Notes: generated by a model not told the origin, from the sequence alone. 64,000 nt of DNA from Euglena gracilis (GCA_039621445.1 CP154954.1:15580140-15644139); one strand, 5' to 3'; counted from the stretch's first letter, positions 21,072-33,145 are shown. Numbers and translations: made by a program.

Positions 21072-23117
21072 CATATCAAGACCAATTTCTTTAAATGCAC
21101 ATTTTTCTACATAATTTGGATTTTTTTTTGCTGTTTTTGATCATCCTTTTAAATTTTTTGAGAGGAAAATTGGCACAGTTGTCCAAAGCAGAACATATAA
21201 CCTCTCCAGCAGACATTGTGCGTCCCAGGCAGTTTCTTTAGAAGCACTTTTCATGTAATTGTCGTTTTGTGTGTGAGTGTTTATGTGTTTTTGTGTGTTT
21301 TTCTTTCCCCCATTTCTTTGTCCTTCGAGGGTCCTTGTTCCGTCCTCCTGTTATTCCCACTCCCACCGCCAGTATGGGGGGGGGGCAGTCGACCCCCCCC
21401 CCCACCACCCACAGGGTTTCGGGTATTTCTGTAGTTCCTTGGGAAGGGTTAGCGGGCACAGAGGGTGGAGGACATTTTCCCGGGGAGAACAGTTTCCCAG
21501 GGGGGATCGTTGGCAGCTCCTCCCGGAAAGCCGTGTGAAAATGCCTTCCCTGTCAACCTTTAAAAGAACCGTGACACCATGGTATGGAACCACAAAGAGC
21601 CCACCCTCCAGGGCTTTCTGTGTTTCCGGAGGCACCGATTCTTAGGTCAAAAAGTTCCTTCGGCGCCGAAGGATTTTTCTTTGCACGGGTGCGTAATTGG
21701 TGTGCATTATTATCTTAAAGACTAAATTTTTCAATTTTTTTTAGGGTTATTTAAGGCTTTTTTAAGCGTTTAAAATTTTTAAAGGCATCTTGGAGTTTTA
21801 AGAATTTTTCAGGTGTCTATTTTCCAAGGGCAGTCAAAGAGCAGAGCAAAGAGTCTGGGCATCGAACCAACGTTTGTTCAAGCTGAAAATCACAAAAGTT
21901 TTAAAAAGCACTCTTTTTAGGTTTTGGGTGGATGCACTATGTTCCACCAATGCGAGAGAACATTTTTTTCAAAGAGTTGGCTTGTGTTTGCCAAGATTTA
22001 GCAACTTTTTTTTTGCTCAAAACTTGACAAATTTTCCAAAATTATCTGTTTAAGGTTCTTCAAGGGGTTTAAAGGTTTTTTAAGACATTTTGGCCAAAAA
22101 AGTATTTTTTTATTTTTTTTTTAATTTTTCAAGCGCCTCAAAGAATTATACCTGGGGGTTCGACCCCCCCCCCCAGGTGAGGGGGTGGACCAGTTCCTAC
22201 CGTTCCTACAGTGCAGCCCTGCTCCTACCCTTGTACCCGCTGAACTGTCATATATTAATTTTGAAAGTTCTTTGTTGAAAACAGCAATTTCCCAAAATAA
22301 TTGCTTTCATTTTTATCCGGCTTCTGATCACAAATTTGTGAACCCCCGCAGTTTTGCTTTTTTTGTGTCGACCGGAGGGTCAAAAATTGTCAATGCCTTC
22401 CCTCTAAGGTAGGCCCCCGGGAAACTGTTCTCTGTTCCAATACTTGCAGACCTGTCCGTATCATACCATTGCTTCATACCTGTCCCACCCCACCCCGGGG
22501 GGTGACTGACTGGTTTTTTCAGAGTGACTAGCTGGTTTTTTGGCCAAGAGACCCCCCCCCCCCCCATGGGGTGGGGTTGGCCTGAACATGAAAAGTAGCT
22601 GGCCTGGCGCCGAAGGCGCCGGAAGTTTTTTGAGACTTTTTGGCAATATTGCCTTGCCAACGTGAGCGACATGAGCGCATTCAAGAGTGGTCGATTCCCC
22701 CGGGGGGGGGAGGGGTAAAGCGAGTGACTGGTTTTTTGGGAAAAAGTTACTGACTAGTTTTTTCAGGGTTGAAAGCCTTATACCCACCCCACACCCAACA
22801 TTGGAGGAAAATTTAGCCCCTCCCCCCTCCCCCCCTCGCATTCACGGAGAGCGTGAGGCTTCCCTCCTCCCAAATCATTTTGCGTCCCACTCCTGATCCT
22901 CACCCAATCCCAGAAAAGTCAAAAAGGGGGAAAGGGCAAGCGGGTGAGGTTCTGGTCGCCTTTCTTCTAAGTGACTTCCTCAGCACACCCCGCACATAAG
23001 CTCAGATGTTTCCTTTGCCATGTGTCCCAAGAATGTCTCTTTAGTTGCCAACAAAAGGAAAGACACGATAGACAAAAATCTGGGGGCATCCCTTCTCCCC
23101 CCGTTTTTTCTGGTACA

Positions 23118-23174
23118 GCCGTGCGGGGGGGTCAGCACAACGTGCAGCACAAAATTATCGGCGACATCAACACC
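23118..23174 (+). CDS. Gene 1 exon: cyclase core with KIIGD
   Basis: Contains HNVQHKIIGDINTV. KIIGD carries the second metal-binding Asp, and the Lys four residues before it occupies the position that is Lys in adenylyl and Glu in guanylyl cyclases. A CTG at 23110-23112 would put the start at 23118, giving an AVRGGQ prefix that is longer than usual for the family. An acceptor after CAG at about 23132 or 23144 is also possible. The end could be 23174 (before GTAGTT) or a few bases later (CAG 23186-23188). Confidence 0.7.
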
Positions 23175-24312
23175 GTAGTTCGCACCAGATGCTGCTTGGG
23201 GGGGCATTTCGCCGCTGCGAACATTTTTCTCCCCCCCACGTGCACCCACTGGAAAATCTTTGGGACCTTGCCCAAAAAAACGCAGATATTTTGCAGGCCA
23301 ACTCCCAGCACCTTGCGATCAGATATGGCGTATTACCTGGGCCCGCCTTTTGGGTACAAAACCAGCATGTTTGGCCCCTCCGCAGCCCCAACCCTGTCAA
23401 TTTTTTCCCTGTGGTCTAGGACAAACCCAACTTCCCAAGGGGGATATTCTTGCGAGGCTCCCCCCCCCTCAAGTTCCCCAGGCTGGAAAAGCCTTAGAAA
23501 TATTAAAAAAATACCACAGTGCAGATACGATGGAGTGCGGGGTCATCCAATGCAGTGGGGGGCTGGCAGTACCTTCTGTGATTGTGACGCCTGGAAGCAG
23601 GGCAGGGTAGGGTGGATAGATTTGTGTGAAGATTGGGCAGGTCCCAATGGGTCAGTTGGGGCAAAATTGGGGCAAAGGTTTTCCCTCATTTCAGAATCAA
23701 CTGCCATTCCCCCCCCTCCCCCCCGCCAGAGCGCATTCAAGTTCTGGCAGCCCCACACAGTTGCCCACGCAGATATTTTGGCAGGGGCCAACTCCCTGTG
23801 AGGCCAACCTTGCGAGTCCGGACCTGGGGGGGTGTCAGGATATGGTAATTGGACGGCGGTGCCCTGCCTTGCTGTGGGGTCAGAGCAAACCAGCATGATG
23901 GGGATTTGGCAGGGTCCCCGGTACCGGCCAACCTGTCAGGTGACAGTTTCCCTGTGGGGGGGGGGGGGGCTAGGAACAAACCCAGAGGACAGCTTCCCAG
24001 GGTGGATAGCTAGTTCTAAGAGCTGGCTATTCCCCAAATCTCAATGTATTATTCAACGAAAACCCAGCCGAAAGGCTGGAAAGATAAGCAACTCTAAAAT
24101 ATTAAAAAAAAACAGTGCTACCAGATACGATGGAGTGCGGGGTCATCCAATGCAGTGGGGGCTGGCAGTCATTGCGCTTACCTTCTGTGATTCTGACTGC
24201 TGGAAAAGCCGGCCGGAAGCATGGCATCCGGGTTCAGGGTTAGCGGTCGGGATAGATTTGTGTGAAGATTGGGCAGGTCCCAATGGGTCAGTTGGGGCAA
24301 AATTGGGGCGGT

Positions 24313-25181
24313 TTTCCACTCAACCCCCATATTTCATCCTACCCCCCCCCCCCCCAACCCTGACCCGCCCAAAATTCAAACTCCATGTTTCTGGAAGGGG
24401 AAGCAGTGCCCTCCCCCACACAGTTGCCCCACCGCGGGGCTGCGCCATGGCGATGACTGGAACACCCCCACCTCAGAGTGGGCCACGGACCCCCCCCCCC
24501 CCCCCAGTGACCCACAACCCATCCACCCGTTCAAACCGCAGTGTTTGGTGAAAATCGTCATACCAGTTCCCAGTGAAAATATGTCTCCAGTGCTTTTCAC
24601 CCTTGATTCTTTTAGGGCATGTGTTCTTTTCAAAAACTAAACGCCAACATTTGATTGACCTCCACCCAGTGCCTCTGAGATGAATAAACCTTTTTGCTGC
24701 ATGCAGTGAGTTACAAGGCCTAACATGATGGCAACATGCTGACAGGCAACAGGCAGCAGGAATGCACCGCTCAAGGTGCAGGGCAATGTGTGGGCGGCCA
24801 CTCAACCCCCATATTTCATCCTACCCAAGGACCCTCTCCCTCTCTAGGGACCCTGCCCGCCCAAAATTGACTGAAAACCCTTGAAAACAGATCAGTTCGA
24901 CCTGGCCAGACTGACTCATGGAACACCCCACCTCAGAGTGGGTGGATGGATTGTGGGCCACTGGACCCCCCCCCCCCCCAGTGACCCACAACCCATCCAC
25001 CCGTTCAAACCGCAGTGTTTGGTGAAAATCGTCATACCAGTTCCCAGTGAAAATATGTCTCCAGTGCTTTTCACCTTGTTTTCAATGTCTTTTCAAAAAC
25101 TAAACGCCAACATTTGATGACCTCCACCCAGTGCCTCTGAGATGAATAAACCTTTTTGCTGCATGCAGTGAAGTTACAAGG
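24313..25181. repeat. Local tandem duplication inside the intron before the GIHTGE exon
   Basis: 24313-24718 and 24798-25181 share CCACTCAACCCCCATATTTC, the CACCTCAGAGTGGG segment, and an almost identical 200-base block running from CAGTGACCCACAACCCATCC to GCTGCATGCAGTGA. Differences are mostly indels. A related duplication of a GATACGATGGAGTGCGGGGT segment occurs at 23525-23675 and 24123-24312. Confidence 0.8.
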
Positions 25182-25260
25182 CACATGTAATCCACCGAAT
25201 GGTAACCAAGACATCAATGAAATAGAGTCTGTGCCAAAAAAAAAAGCATTTGGGCTTTCG

Positions 25261-25374
25261 GCTGACCCTGCTGCTAGCGTCATGGACCTGCATACGTCGT
25301 GGCGGGCGGGCGGCCTGCCACTGCTGAAGTTCCGTGCAGGGATCCACACTGGCGAATGTCTCGTCGGCAACTTC
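25261..25374 (+). CDS. Gene 1 exon: cyclase core with FRAGIHTGECLVGNF
   Basis: Reads ADPAASVMDLHTSWRAGGLP then LLKFRAGIHTGECLVGNF. R.GIHTGe..vGNfG is the most typical strand-turn motif of class III cyclases. The 3' end is precise: the intron starts GGCCAGGGC at 25375 with CAG at +4..+6. The 5' end is uncertain. The usual 'FN.P....H' segment between KIIGD and this exon is not found with confidence, so a small exon may be missing. Confidence 0.88.
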
Positions 25375-25496
25375 GGCCAGGGCTGAGCGATCGCTGTTTA
25401 TTTTTCTGTTGGACTCCCAGCTACCAGCAGCCACCATCGCGTTTCTGAGGATGTGCAGATGGATGGATAGATAAATAGACAGATGCATCCATACAT

Positions 25497-26180
25497 TACA
25501 TACCTTCAGAGATAGATAGATGGATTGATGGATGGATGGATGTGTATCCACATACACACATGCACACATACACATTTATGTATGTATACACATGCATGCA
25601 TGCAGACGTGAATACATACAACACACAGCCATACAAGCATTCATGCAGCATGCATCCATCCATCCGTCCATCCATCCATCGATCCATCCATCCATCCATC
25701 GATCCATCCATCGATCCATCCATCTATCCACCCGTCCATCCACCCATCCACCCATCTAACCATCCATCCACCCACCGACACACCCATCCACCCACATCCA
25801 TCCATCCATTCCTCCATCCATCCATCCGTCCATGTACGCACACATGCATGCACACATACATACATACATACATAGGTAAACACATACATACATACATACA
25901 TACATACATACATACATACATACATACATACATACATACATACATACATACATACATACATACATACATACATACATACATACATACATACATACATACA
26001 TACATACATACATACATACATACATACATGCATGCATGCATGCATGCATGCATGCGTGCATGCATGATGGATGCATGCGTGCGTGTATGCGTGCGTGCGT
26101 GCGTGCCTGCCTGCCTGCCTGCGTGCGTGCATGCATGCATATATACATATAAACATGCATACAGACATACGTACGCATAG
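25497..26180. repeat. CATC/CATA/CATG compound microsatellite
   Basis: GATG/ATAG units, then CATC (25650-25830), then CATA (25855-26025), then CATG/CGTG/CTGC (26026-26140). Ordered replacement of one unit by another suggests stepwise expansion of variant units. Confidence 0.97.
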
Positions 26181-26206
26181 GTATGTTTCTATGCTTACAA
26201 GGAATA

Positions 26207-27197
26207 CCGGGAATGATCTTATTCCGGAGGTTGTTAATCCGGACGCTCAAATTCCGTTGGCCCAAAGGCCGTACCGGAATTTGTGATTCTGAACTTCGCG
26301 TTTTTTAAATTAGGTCTCGCATGTAACAAAAAAATGCCAGAAGGATGGGAAAAAAGCAGTCTACAAGGTTGAGCGTGACATGGATTACATGTAACTAGTC
26401 TACAGTTTCACAGAACGCTCATCCCAGTTGATTCCTTCGTTGGGTCAATTTTTTTTTGTGTTTCGGGCTGAGTGACCTGAGTCTGTTTCCTTCCCAGAAC
26501 GATAGCCAGGGTGAGTGAGAGCAGTTCACAGTTGGTCCAGTTCACTGAAAGTCGATTTTGCAAAATTTGAGCACCTGAAACTTTGAAAAGTGGCAGTGAA
26601 GTCAATTGAAGGTGTGCATTTTTTTCAGCTGAGAAGCAAGTTCCAGATGCTTAAAGGTTCCTTGGCAAGCAACAATTCCACCTTAATTGGTTTGCGCGGC
26701 CTTGATTTTTCTGTTGTCCATGTTCTTGTGCGTTTTTTTTATATAGTTTTTTTGTAGCTTTTCCTGATGGAATTTTCAAAAAAAATGAAAATTTCAACTT
26801 ACTAAGTCAACTCCCACAGGTTGAAATGGACTTTTTGGGGTTCCTCGACCTCAAAAATCCCCACTCCCCCTTTTGAAAGGCTTAAACCACCAAAAAATAA
26901 CAGCATTTTTTTGCCATACGTTTTCGCAAATTTTCGGGCATTTAGGCCTCATTGCGCCAAAACTGGGTTTTCAACCCTGCTAAACCAGCAGCCGAAACCA
27001 ATGTTTTTGGATTCCTGCCGCTGAACTCGCAGGGGAACCAAAAAAAATGTTCAAAAAAGGATGCCACGTTTTGCGGTCGTTTAACGAAATGAACGCCGGT
27101 GCACTCTGGGCGGTGTAACATATCGGCGTCCGGTTTAAATGTCGACCGAAATTAATGTCGTCCGGAATAAGAGCCGCCGGAGTTAGATCGTCCCCGG
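26207..27197. mobile_element. TA-flanked DNA element with CCGG-rich ends, about 990 bp
   Basis: Left CCGGGAATGATCT and right AGATCGTCCCCGG are inverted (about 11 of 13 bases) and both are bounded by TA. Each subterminal region repeats a short CCGGA.../TCCGG motif several times in opposite orientation (26225-26275 and 27127-27180). No transposase ORF; the centre is A/T-rich. It directly follows the CATA array. Confidence 0.55.
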
Positions 27198-27418
27198 TAT
27201 ACAAAATTTTGGGTATTATGTCATCATCATTGCATCGGCGATGTCAGAAAAATTTAGTATTCTGATAGCGTTGATCACAGAACATGAATTATAATACAGT
27301 GCCATCATATTGTATTCAGAATACAAGATACATCGCTCAAAAAATGCATATTTGCTTATGTTTTTCTCGTTTTTTGTTTTGTTTTTGAAAACACTGCTTT
27401 CCACCAGGCAATCCATTA

Positions 27419-28590
27419 CCTGTAGCCACGCACCTATGCCGACCGCAGCTGACCGCAGCCGACCACAGCCGACCGCAGCCAACCGCGGCCGACCGTGGGT
27501 TTCAGGACTGTCATAGGTGGGTTGCCGACCGCAGCCGACCGCAGCCGACCGCAGCCAACCGCGCAACTTTTTTCTAATTGATGCCAATTTTTCAGTGAGA
27601 ATGAGGAATTAGGCTCATTTTTATCCCAGATTTTGAGGTTTTTCTGGCTCATCTGGCTCATGTTGTCACTTTTGGCCACTTTTGACCATTTTAGGTCGCT
27701 TTTGTCACATTTTGGCCCATTAGTCACCATAATTCCCCCATTTTGACCTATTTTGACCTTTTTGGACCACTTTTTGCCCACTTTTTGTAATTTTGGGCCA
27801 TTTTGTCGCCCTGGGGCCATTTTGGGCCATCTTTGACCATTCAAGCCATTTTCGACCTTTTTTGTTATTTTTGCCCATTTTTTGGTCTCTTTTTCGTCCA
27901 ATTTGACATTTTTGAGCATTTTGAGCCAGTTTGTTGCCAAAAGTGAACAAAAGCTGCCAAAGTGACCAAAATTGGCCAAAAGCAGAGCCATTTTTGCGCC
28001 AGTTTTGACTTTTTTGGACCACTTTGGGCTTTTTTTTGTTTTTGTCTGTTTTTGGTAACTTTTTGGTCCATTTTAATCATTTTTGACCATTTTTCGCCAG
28101 GTGCAGCTTCTGGAGTCGCAAAAACAGTGGCCAAAGCAGCCTTTCTTTGGCCTCTTTTGCCCACTTTTGGCATTTTAACCATTTTTGGCCACTTTTAGGC
28201 CATATTTTAGGTCACGTTTGGCTGCTCTTGATGTGAAAAGCAACAAACGACGTTTAAAGTGGCCTGAAAGTGGCCAGAAGTGGATAAAAGTGGTCAAAAG
28301 CAGAGAAAAGTGGGCAAAAGAGGCCAAAAGTGGTCAAAAGAGGTCAAAGAAAAGCAAAAGGTGGCCAAAAGCAGCCAAAACACAGCAAAAAGTGGGCAAA
28401 AACAACAAAAGTGACTAAAAGAAAGTGTTATATGCTCATTTTTTGTTGGCCTGCCCCCCCACCTACGGCCGACTATTTTGCCGACCGCTGCCGACCGCAG
28501 CCAACCGCAGCCGACCGCGACCGACCATGACCGACCGCAGTCGACCGCGGGCTAAAATTTGGAATCTGTCATAGGTGCTTGCCTGTAGCC
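27419..28590. mobile_element. Inverted-composition element flanked by CCTGTAGCC
   Basis: Direct repeat CCTGTAGCC at 27419-27427 and 28582-28590, just outside GCACCTATG (about 27430) and CATAGGTGC (28570-28578). Clusters of GCCGACCGCAGCC units lie at both ends. Between them the sequence switches from TTTTGGCC/TTTTGACC-rich (27600-28200) to AAAAGTGGCC/AAAAGTGGTC-rich (28240-28420), a degenerate giant inverted repeat. No ORF. Confidence 0.5.
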
Positions 28591-29447
28591 CCCACCTACA
28601 AACCCCTGGATTCAAAAGACATCTGGTCAGCGGAAAGCCGTATTTTATAAGTCAAGGGTTTGTCAAATCCCCAAAGCAATCCCAACCCCCCCCAGATTTT
28701 GTCAGAATTGCGTTTTTTTGATCATGTTCACTCATGTAAAAATTGCCAGAACAATCAGGTTTTAGTGGGTTTCGGCAAAAATGGCGTCCCCAGGTTTTTC
28801 ATTTTCTTCATGGTTCACGTCTTTTGGTTGGGGGGTTATGAGTGTGAGGGTTCCATTATCCTGTGCATCCATTCATGCAGTTTCACATGCGCAACATTCC
28901 GGGTATGTGGAATATTCTGAACTTCAAACCCCCCCCCAGGGTTCGATATAAGGAGGGCGTACATGGTTTAGGTGGGGGGGGGCCGTCCGCCCCCCCCCCC
29001 CCCCCCCCGCCCCCCCCCCGGCCCCCGGGGGGGGGTCCCGGCCCCCCCCCCCCCCCCCACCTGCAAGGGGGGTCCGGACCGACCCTCGGGGGCAAAAATT
29101 GACCCCCCCCAAAAAGGGTCAATTTTTTCCTCCGGCGCTTCGCGCCGAAAATTTTTTGCATTTTTGGCACATTTTTGCCCAAAAAGTGCCCAAAATGGCA
29201 CTTTTGGTCGTTTTGGGGGTCAAAAATTTTCGGACCGGCGCTTCGCGCCGGGCCGAAATTCGGCCACCCTGACCGCGCACCTGTTTAGGTGGGGGGGGGT
29301 GTCCCCCCCCCACACCCCCCCCCCCCCCCCCGGCCCGCAGGGGGGGGGGTCCGGACCACCCCCCCCCCCCACCTGTCCTTATATCGAACCCTGCCCCCCC
29401 CTCTACCGGCCATCTGCCGGCAGAATCCTCTCTCGGGCCCTGGGGCC

Positions 29448-29492
29448 GGCTGCAGCTACCGCGTCAGCTACACCTGCCTGGGCGACGGGGTG
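29448..29492 (+). CDS. Gene 1 exon (GCSYRVSYTCLGDGV), 45 bp
   Basis: Codes GCSYRVSYTCLGDGV. Joined upstream it reads VGNF-GCSYRVSYTCLGDGV and downstream LGDGV-NLSSRLE, the canonical 'Y..lGd.VN..sRle'. The Thr seven residues before the catalytic Asn is the base-specificity position and favours ATP. CTG 29440-29442 is exactly at -8..-6 and CAG 29496-29498 exactly at +4..+6. GGCCAGC at the 5' end of the next intron is the reverse complement of GCTGGCC near its 3' end. Confidence 0.92.
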
Positions 29493-29657
29493 GGCCAGCC
29501 CCCTCCTTGCACATCCTTGGCATATTTTTGGGACGTTTTTGAATGGGTGACTGCGCTGTTAGTTTCAGCGAAGGATGCATTTTTGATTTTATATATTTTT
29601 GTAGTCAAAGACCTTTTTCTGGATATTCTTTCCCAAAAATTGGAACTGGATCTTGGC

Positions 29658-30124
29658 CAGACTTTCAGTTAGTGCGCCGCACAAAATTTTTTCTGTGCGC
29701 CGCAAGCGCCGCAGGAAAATTTGATTATGCGCCGCAAGCACCGCAGCAAAAAATCCACCGTGCGCCGCCTGTGCCGCAGCAAAAAAATTCCGTGTGCCGC
29801 AAGCGCCGCAGCATTATTTTCACCATGTGTTGTAAGCACTACATTTTAATTTCACCTTTCTTCCCCTAATAAAAATAAGAGTGAGGCCGGTGCTACCATG
29901 GTGAAGCACAGCTTTGCCAAAAGCCCGGGTGTGAGCGCCTTTGTGGTTCAAAGTGCACCACAGTAAAATTTCAGCAAAAAAATTATGTGCGCCGCAAGCA
30001 CCGCAGCAAAAAAAATTTTGCGCCGCAAGCACCGCAGCAAAATTTTGTCCATGCGCCGCATGCGCCGCAGAAAAAAATTTTTGCGCCGCACAGAACTTCC
30101 TGAGTCGCACTAACTGAAAGTCTG
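29658..30124. mobile_element. hAT-like MITE, 467 bp, perfect 19-bp TIR and 8-bp TSD
   Basis: TIR CAGACTTTCAGTTAGTGCG at 29658-29676 is exactly inverted at 30106-30124. The perfect direct repeat ATCTTGGC flanks it (29650-29657 and 30125-30132). Subterminal regions are arrays of a GCGCCGCAAGCGCCGCAGCAAAA-like unit in both halves, the kind of repeated motif that hAT transposases bind. The centre (about 29821-29960) is unique sequence without an ORF. It lies in the intron between the GCSYRV exon and the NLSSRLE exon. Confidence 0.9.
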
Positions 30125-31324
30125 ATCTTGGCTCGGTGGCTTGCTCACAGACTTGTCAAAGGGATTGTTCCCCACCCCCAAGGCCGGTTGTACGTCGTCC
30201 AACTAGCAGGTTTTTTTCAACCCTGTACCCATGCCCACCGATGAATTTCAATGCCTAGTCACCAAAGGGTGACTGGACGAAAGCAGCCTTGCTGAAGCTG
30301 CGTTTTTTTCCTTTATAATTTTCCATTTTCCCATAAAAATGTAGTATATTTTGGTTTAAAATTTAGGGGGTCCACCTGCCTCATCCGGAAAAGGCGAATG
30401 GCAGCAAGGAAGTTGGCACACACAAATATTTTATTTTCAAACTGAATTTTACCAATTGGCCCAGTTTCGACCCATTTTGTCCTGAGTCGAAAATTTTGAC
30501 TTATCCTCTGCCCCAATAGAGGAAACAGAAATACTGCACATTTTTCAAACCAAAAGAAATATTTTGAGAAGTAACGAATTCCCAAAAAAAAGAAGTGCGA
30601 GAAATTTCCACTCCTGGTCAATTTCCCCCCAATTTGATCAATTTTGGGGAGCCCGAAGTGAGGCATGATGTGCCCCCCTTGTCCAACGACTGGGATTGTC
30701 TAACAACCTCCCCCAGTCAGGTGCGATCGTTTTGTGTGTGATGTCGGTTTGATCAGTGTAGAACAAATTGTTGATATAATTTGTTTCACAGAAGCTTGTT
30801 TTGTAAATTTTTGGGGTGACAACCACTGAAAACACAAAAAGGGCTCGAAAAAGGGCTGTATGCCCCCCCCCCAAATGGACATGGGTAAAATGACTAAAAT
30901 TGATATAAGTGTGCAAGGTTGCGACAAACGACCGAGATTTTGCTTAAAGTTGGCCAAAAATATGGCCAAATACGATGCCAAAATTGGGCAAAAACCGCCC
31001 AAAATGGCCATGTACCCCGTCTCTGGTCAATTCTCTTTGCTGATTTAGCTCCCCCCCCTGTCTAACGGCCACCCCCCTGGTGGGAGATGAACATTGGCTG
31101 TTTTTGCCACCACCCAAGAAAAATCTTCACCTTTCAGGTGGCAAATTGCCCAATAAAACGGCATCAAAATATTTGTGATGAAATTTGTTATCGCCTCATT
31201 CGCAGGAAGTTTCTGTTCTGGACATGGTCAAACATAGTGCCATAGTTGCCATGTGAATTTTAAAGATATTTCCTTCTGGCACATTCACCCATGTTGGTGT
31301 TGCCCAAGAAGGGCGCTGGCCGGC

Positions 31325-31365
31325 AACCTTTCCTCCCGTCTGGAAGGGCTGAACAAGAAGTTCGG
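31325..31365 (+). CDS. Gene 1 exon (NLSSRLEGLNKKFG), 41 bp
   Basis: Codes NLSSRLEGLNKKF plus two bases of Gly. The Asn and Arg are the transition-state residues of class III cyclases. Ends are set by CTG 31316-31318 (-9) and CAG 31369-31371 (+4). CAGGCTGCCCC in the following intron is exactly complementary to GGGGCAGCCTG before the next exon. Confidence 0.92.
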
Positions 31366-33051
31366 GCTCAGGCTGCCCCATACCCCCAACTCAAATAAAG
31401 CTGGGTTGAGCAATTTCAAGCAGCCAGCAGGTCTAAAAACCAAGGGCTTGTATGCACCCCCCCTCCCCCCGGTCGGAGGACACCTTTTCAGAGACTTTTC
31501 CAGATTTTGTTGGCCTGGCGCACAGCACTGGGCCGAAAATTTTTGAACCCAAAATTGGCCAAAAATTGACCAGAATGCCATATTTTGACATTTTTTGGGC
31601 AGAAATTGGTCAAAATCGCCCAAAAAATTTCGGCGCAAAGCTCCGAAAGGAAAATTTGGCCATTTTGGGGGGCGTGGAGTACCATGCACCCCCCCCCCCC
31701 CCGGTTGGAGGACACCCCTTCGGTCCCAGCCCCATGTCCAACGACCACCCACCGGTCGTTGAACAAAGGGTAGTTTCTTTATCGGAAGCCAAGCTTGATA
31801 TTTTGATTTACAAGTTGAGGTGTTCGGGATAGTATCCGATGATGCGGGGTGAAATGCACTGGTGGTTTCTGGCCTTCTGTTTCTCTCCCCACTCCGCTGT
31901 GCATCGCTCATCTATTTCCCTTGTCTAAGGTTATGGTATTTTTGTATTTTCAGGGTGAAGAAGTTAACCTTTTTCCAGGCATGGGGGAAATACGTGGCTC
32001 ATTTCTCTGAGTTCTGCAATTCCACACGGGGCAAGAAAAAGCCCATTGAAGGTAAAACAGAAAAAAAAACAGGAAAAGTTTTCAAGGACAAAGTGCATTT
32101 TCCGTGCAGTCAGTTTTGATGCGGTTGAAGATGATAATTTAGCTTGAGTTTTTTTTCTTTGCTCTTTGTAGGTTGACTTGGTGTTTTGGGAAGTTGGGAA
32201 CACACATTCTACAGCTTGTCCGAAAATTTGGCATCGACAACCAAGTGCAATCCATATGTGTTTTTATCATCCAAAAATTGTTTGAAAACACGAGGGCAAA
32301 ACACCCAGGAAAGGTTGTCGTTTTCCAGCCTGTGACGTTGTCATCTCGCCCGAGCGTTTTTGCCTGATCCAGCCCTCGCATTCTCGAGGGTTTTACCTCG
32401 GTTTGTGCCCACTTGTCAGGAACCACCTTCTGTGGGGGGGTGCGCATTGCCAATGCTCAAATCTCAGGGTTTTCCTTTTTTATTATTATCCCAGAATATC
32501 CGCTTCAGGGCGTCGCTCAAGCTGAAGTGAACCTCATCCTCCCCAAGCCGATTTTTTTCCGGTCCCGGACCCCCTCCCCTCCCCATCAACGAGGGTTTTA
32601 AATTATTTTCCAGCCACCCTTTGGGCGGCTGGACGGTAATGGATTTTTTGTTTTTTCTGGTGCAGAAATGGGCCAAAAATGGGCCAAAATCGGGCAGGGC
32701 AGCATTTTGGATGAAAAAAATTCATCACCATTTTTTTTTGCATAATTGGCAGCTTTTTGGGGCGTTTTTGGAGTTTCGATTTTGGCACCCGGTTCGACAC
32801 CCAGACTGGCCCAATTCGAGCCCTGGGACTCCTATGGGGGGGTCCTCTGAGCTCCCCCTCCCTGGGGTCACTCACGAGGTCAGGTGCAGCGTCCGGAAAT
32901 GGAGGTCAGGAGGCGGGGTCTTTGTCTGGAACTGGGTTGTCACTTGGACACCCTGTTCTTCATGTCAGTGCTGGGGGGGGGGGTCGGGGATGGTGGAGGT
33001 GGCGGGGGGGCGACACTCTCCCAAGTGAATGTGGAGGGGCAGCCTGCCGGT

Positions 33052-33145
33052 GACCTACATTTGTGTCTCCCAGTCCACGTTTGAGGCGTGTCCAGAGGAT
33101 TTCCATTTCAGGCAGCTGGCAAAGGTGACGGTGCCTGGCAAGGCT
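33052..33145 (+). CDS. Gene 1 exon (TYICVSQSTFEACPEDFHFR)
   Basis: Codes TYICVSQSTFEACPEDFHFR then QLAKVTVPGKA. This is the 'fgt.I.vSe.t....~~~~R.l..v.vkGK' end of the catalytic domain, and the phase 2 join gives KKFG-TYICVS. CTG 33044-33046 is at -8 and CAG 33149-33151 at +4. Confidence 0.92.

Noticed and set aside
20289-21140. The whole 284-codon frame around FADIEG as one exon
   Set aside because: Only 20481-20615 is cyclase-like. Upstream and downstream parts are intron, the latter running into the TA-flanked element.
25532-26265. HPSIHPSIH and MYVC open frames up to 214 codons
   Set aside because: Translation of the CATC/CATA microsatellite.
29658-30124. Two clusters of GCGCCGCAAGCGCC units as a tandem satellite
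   Set aside because: They sit inside one TIR element with an 8-bp target duplication, so they are subterminal repeats of a MITE.
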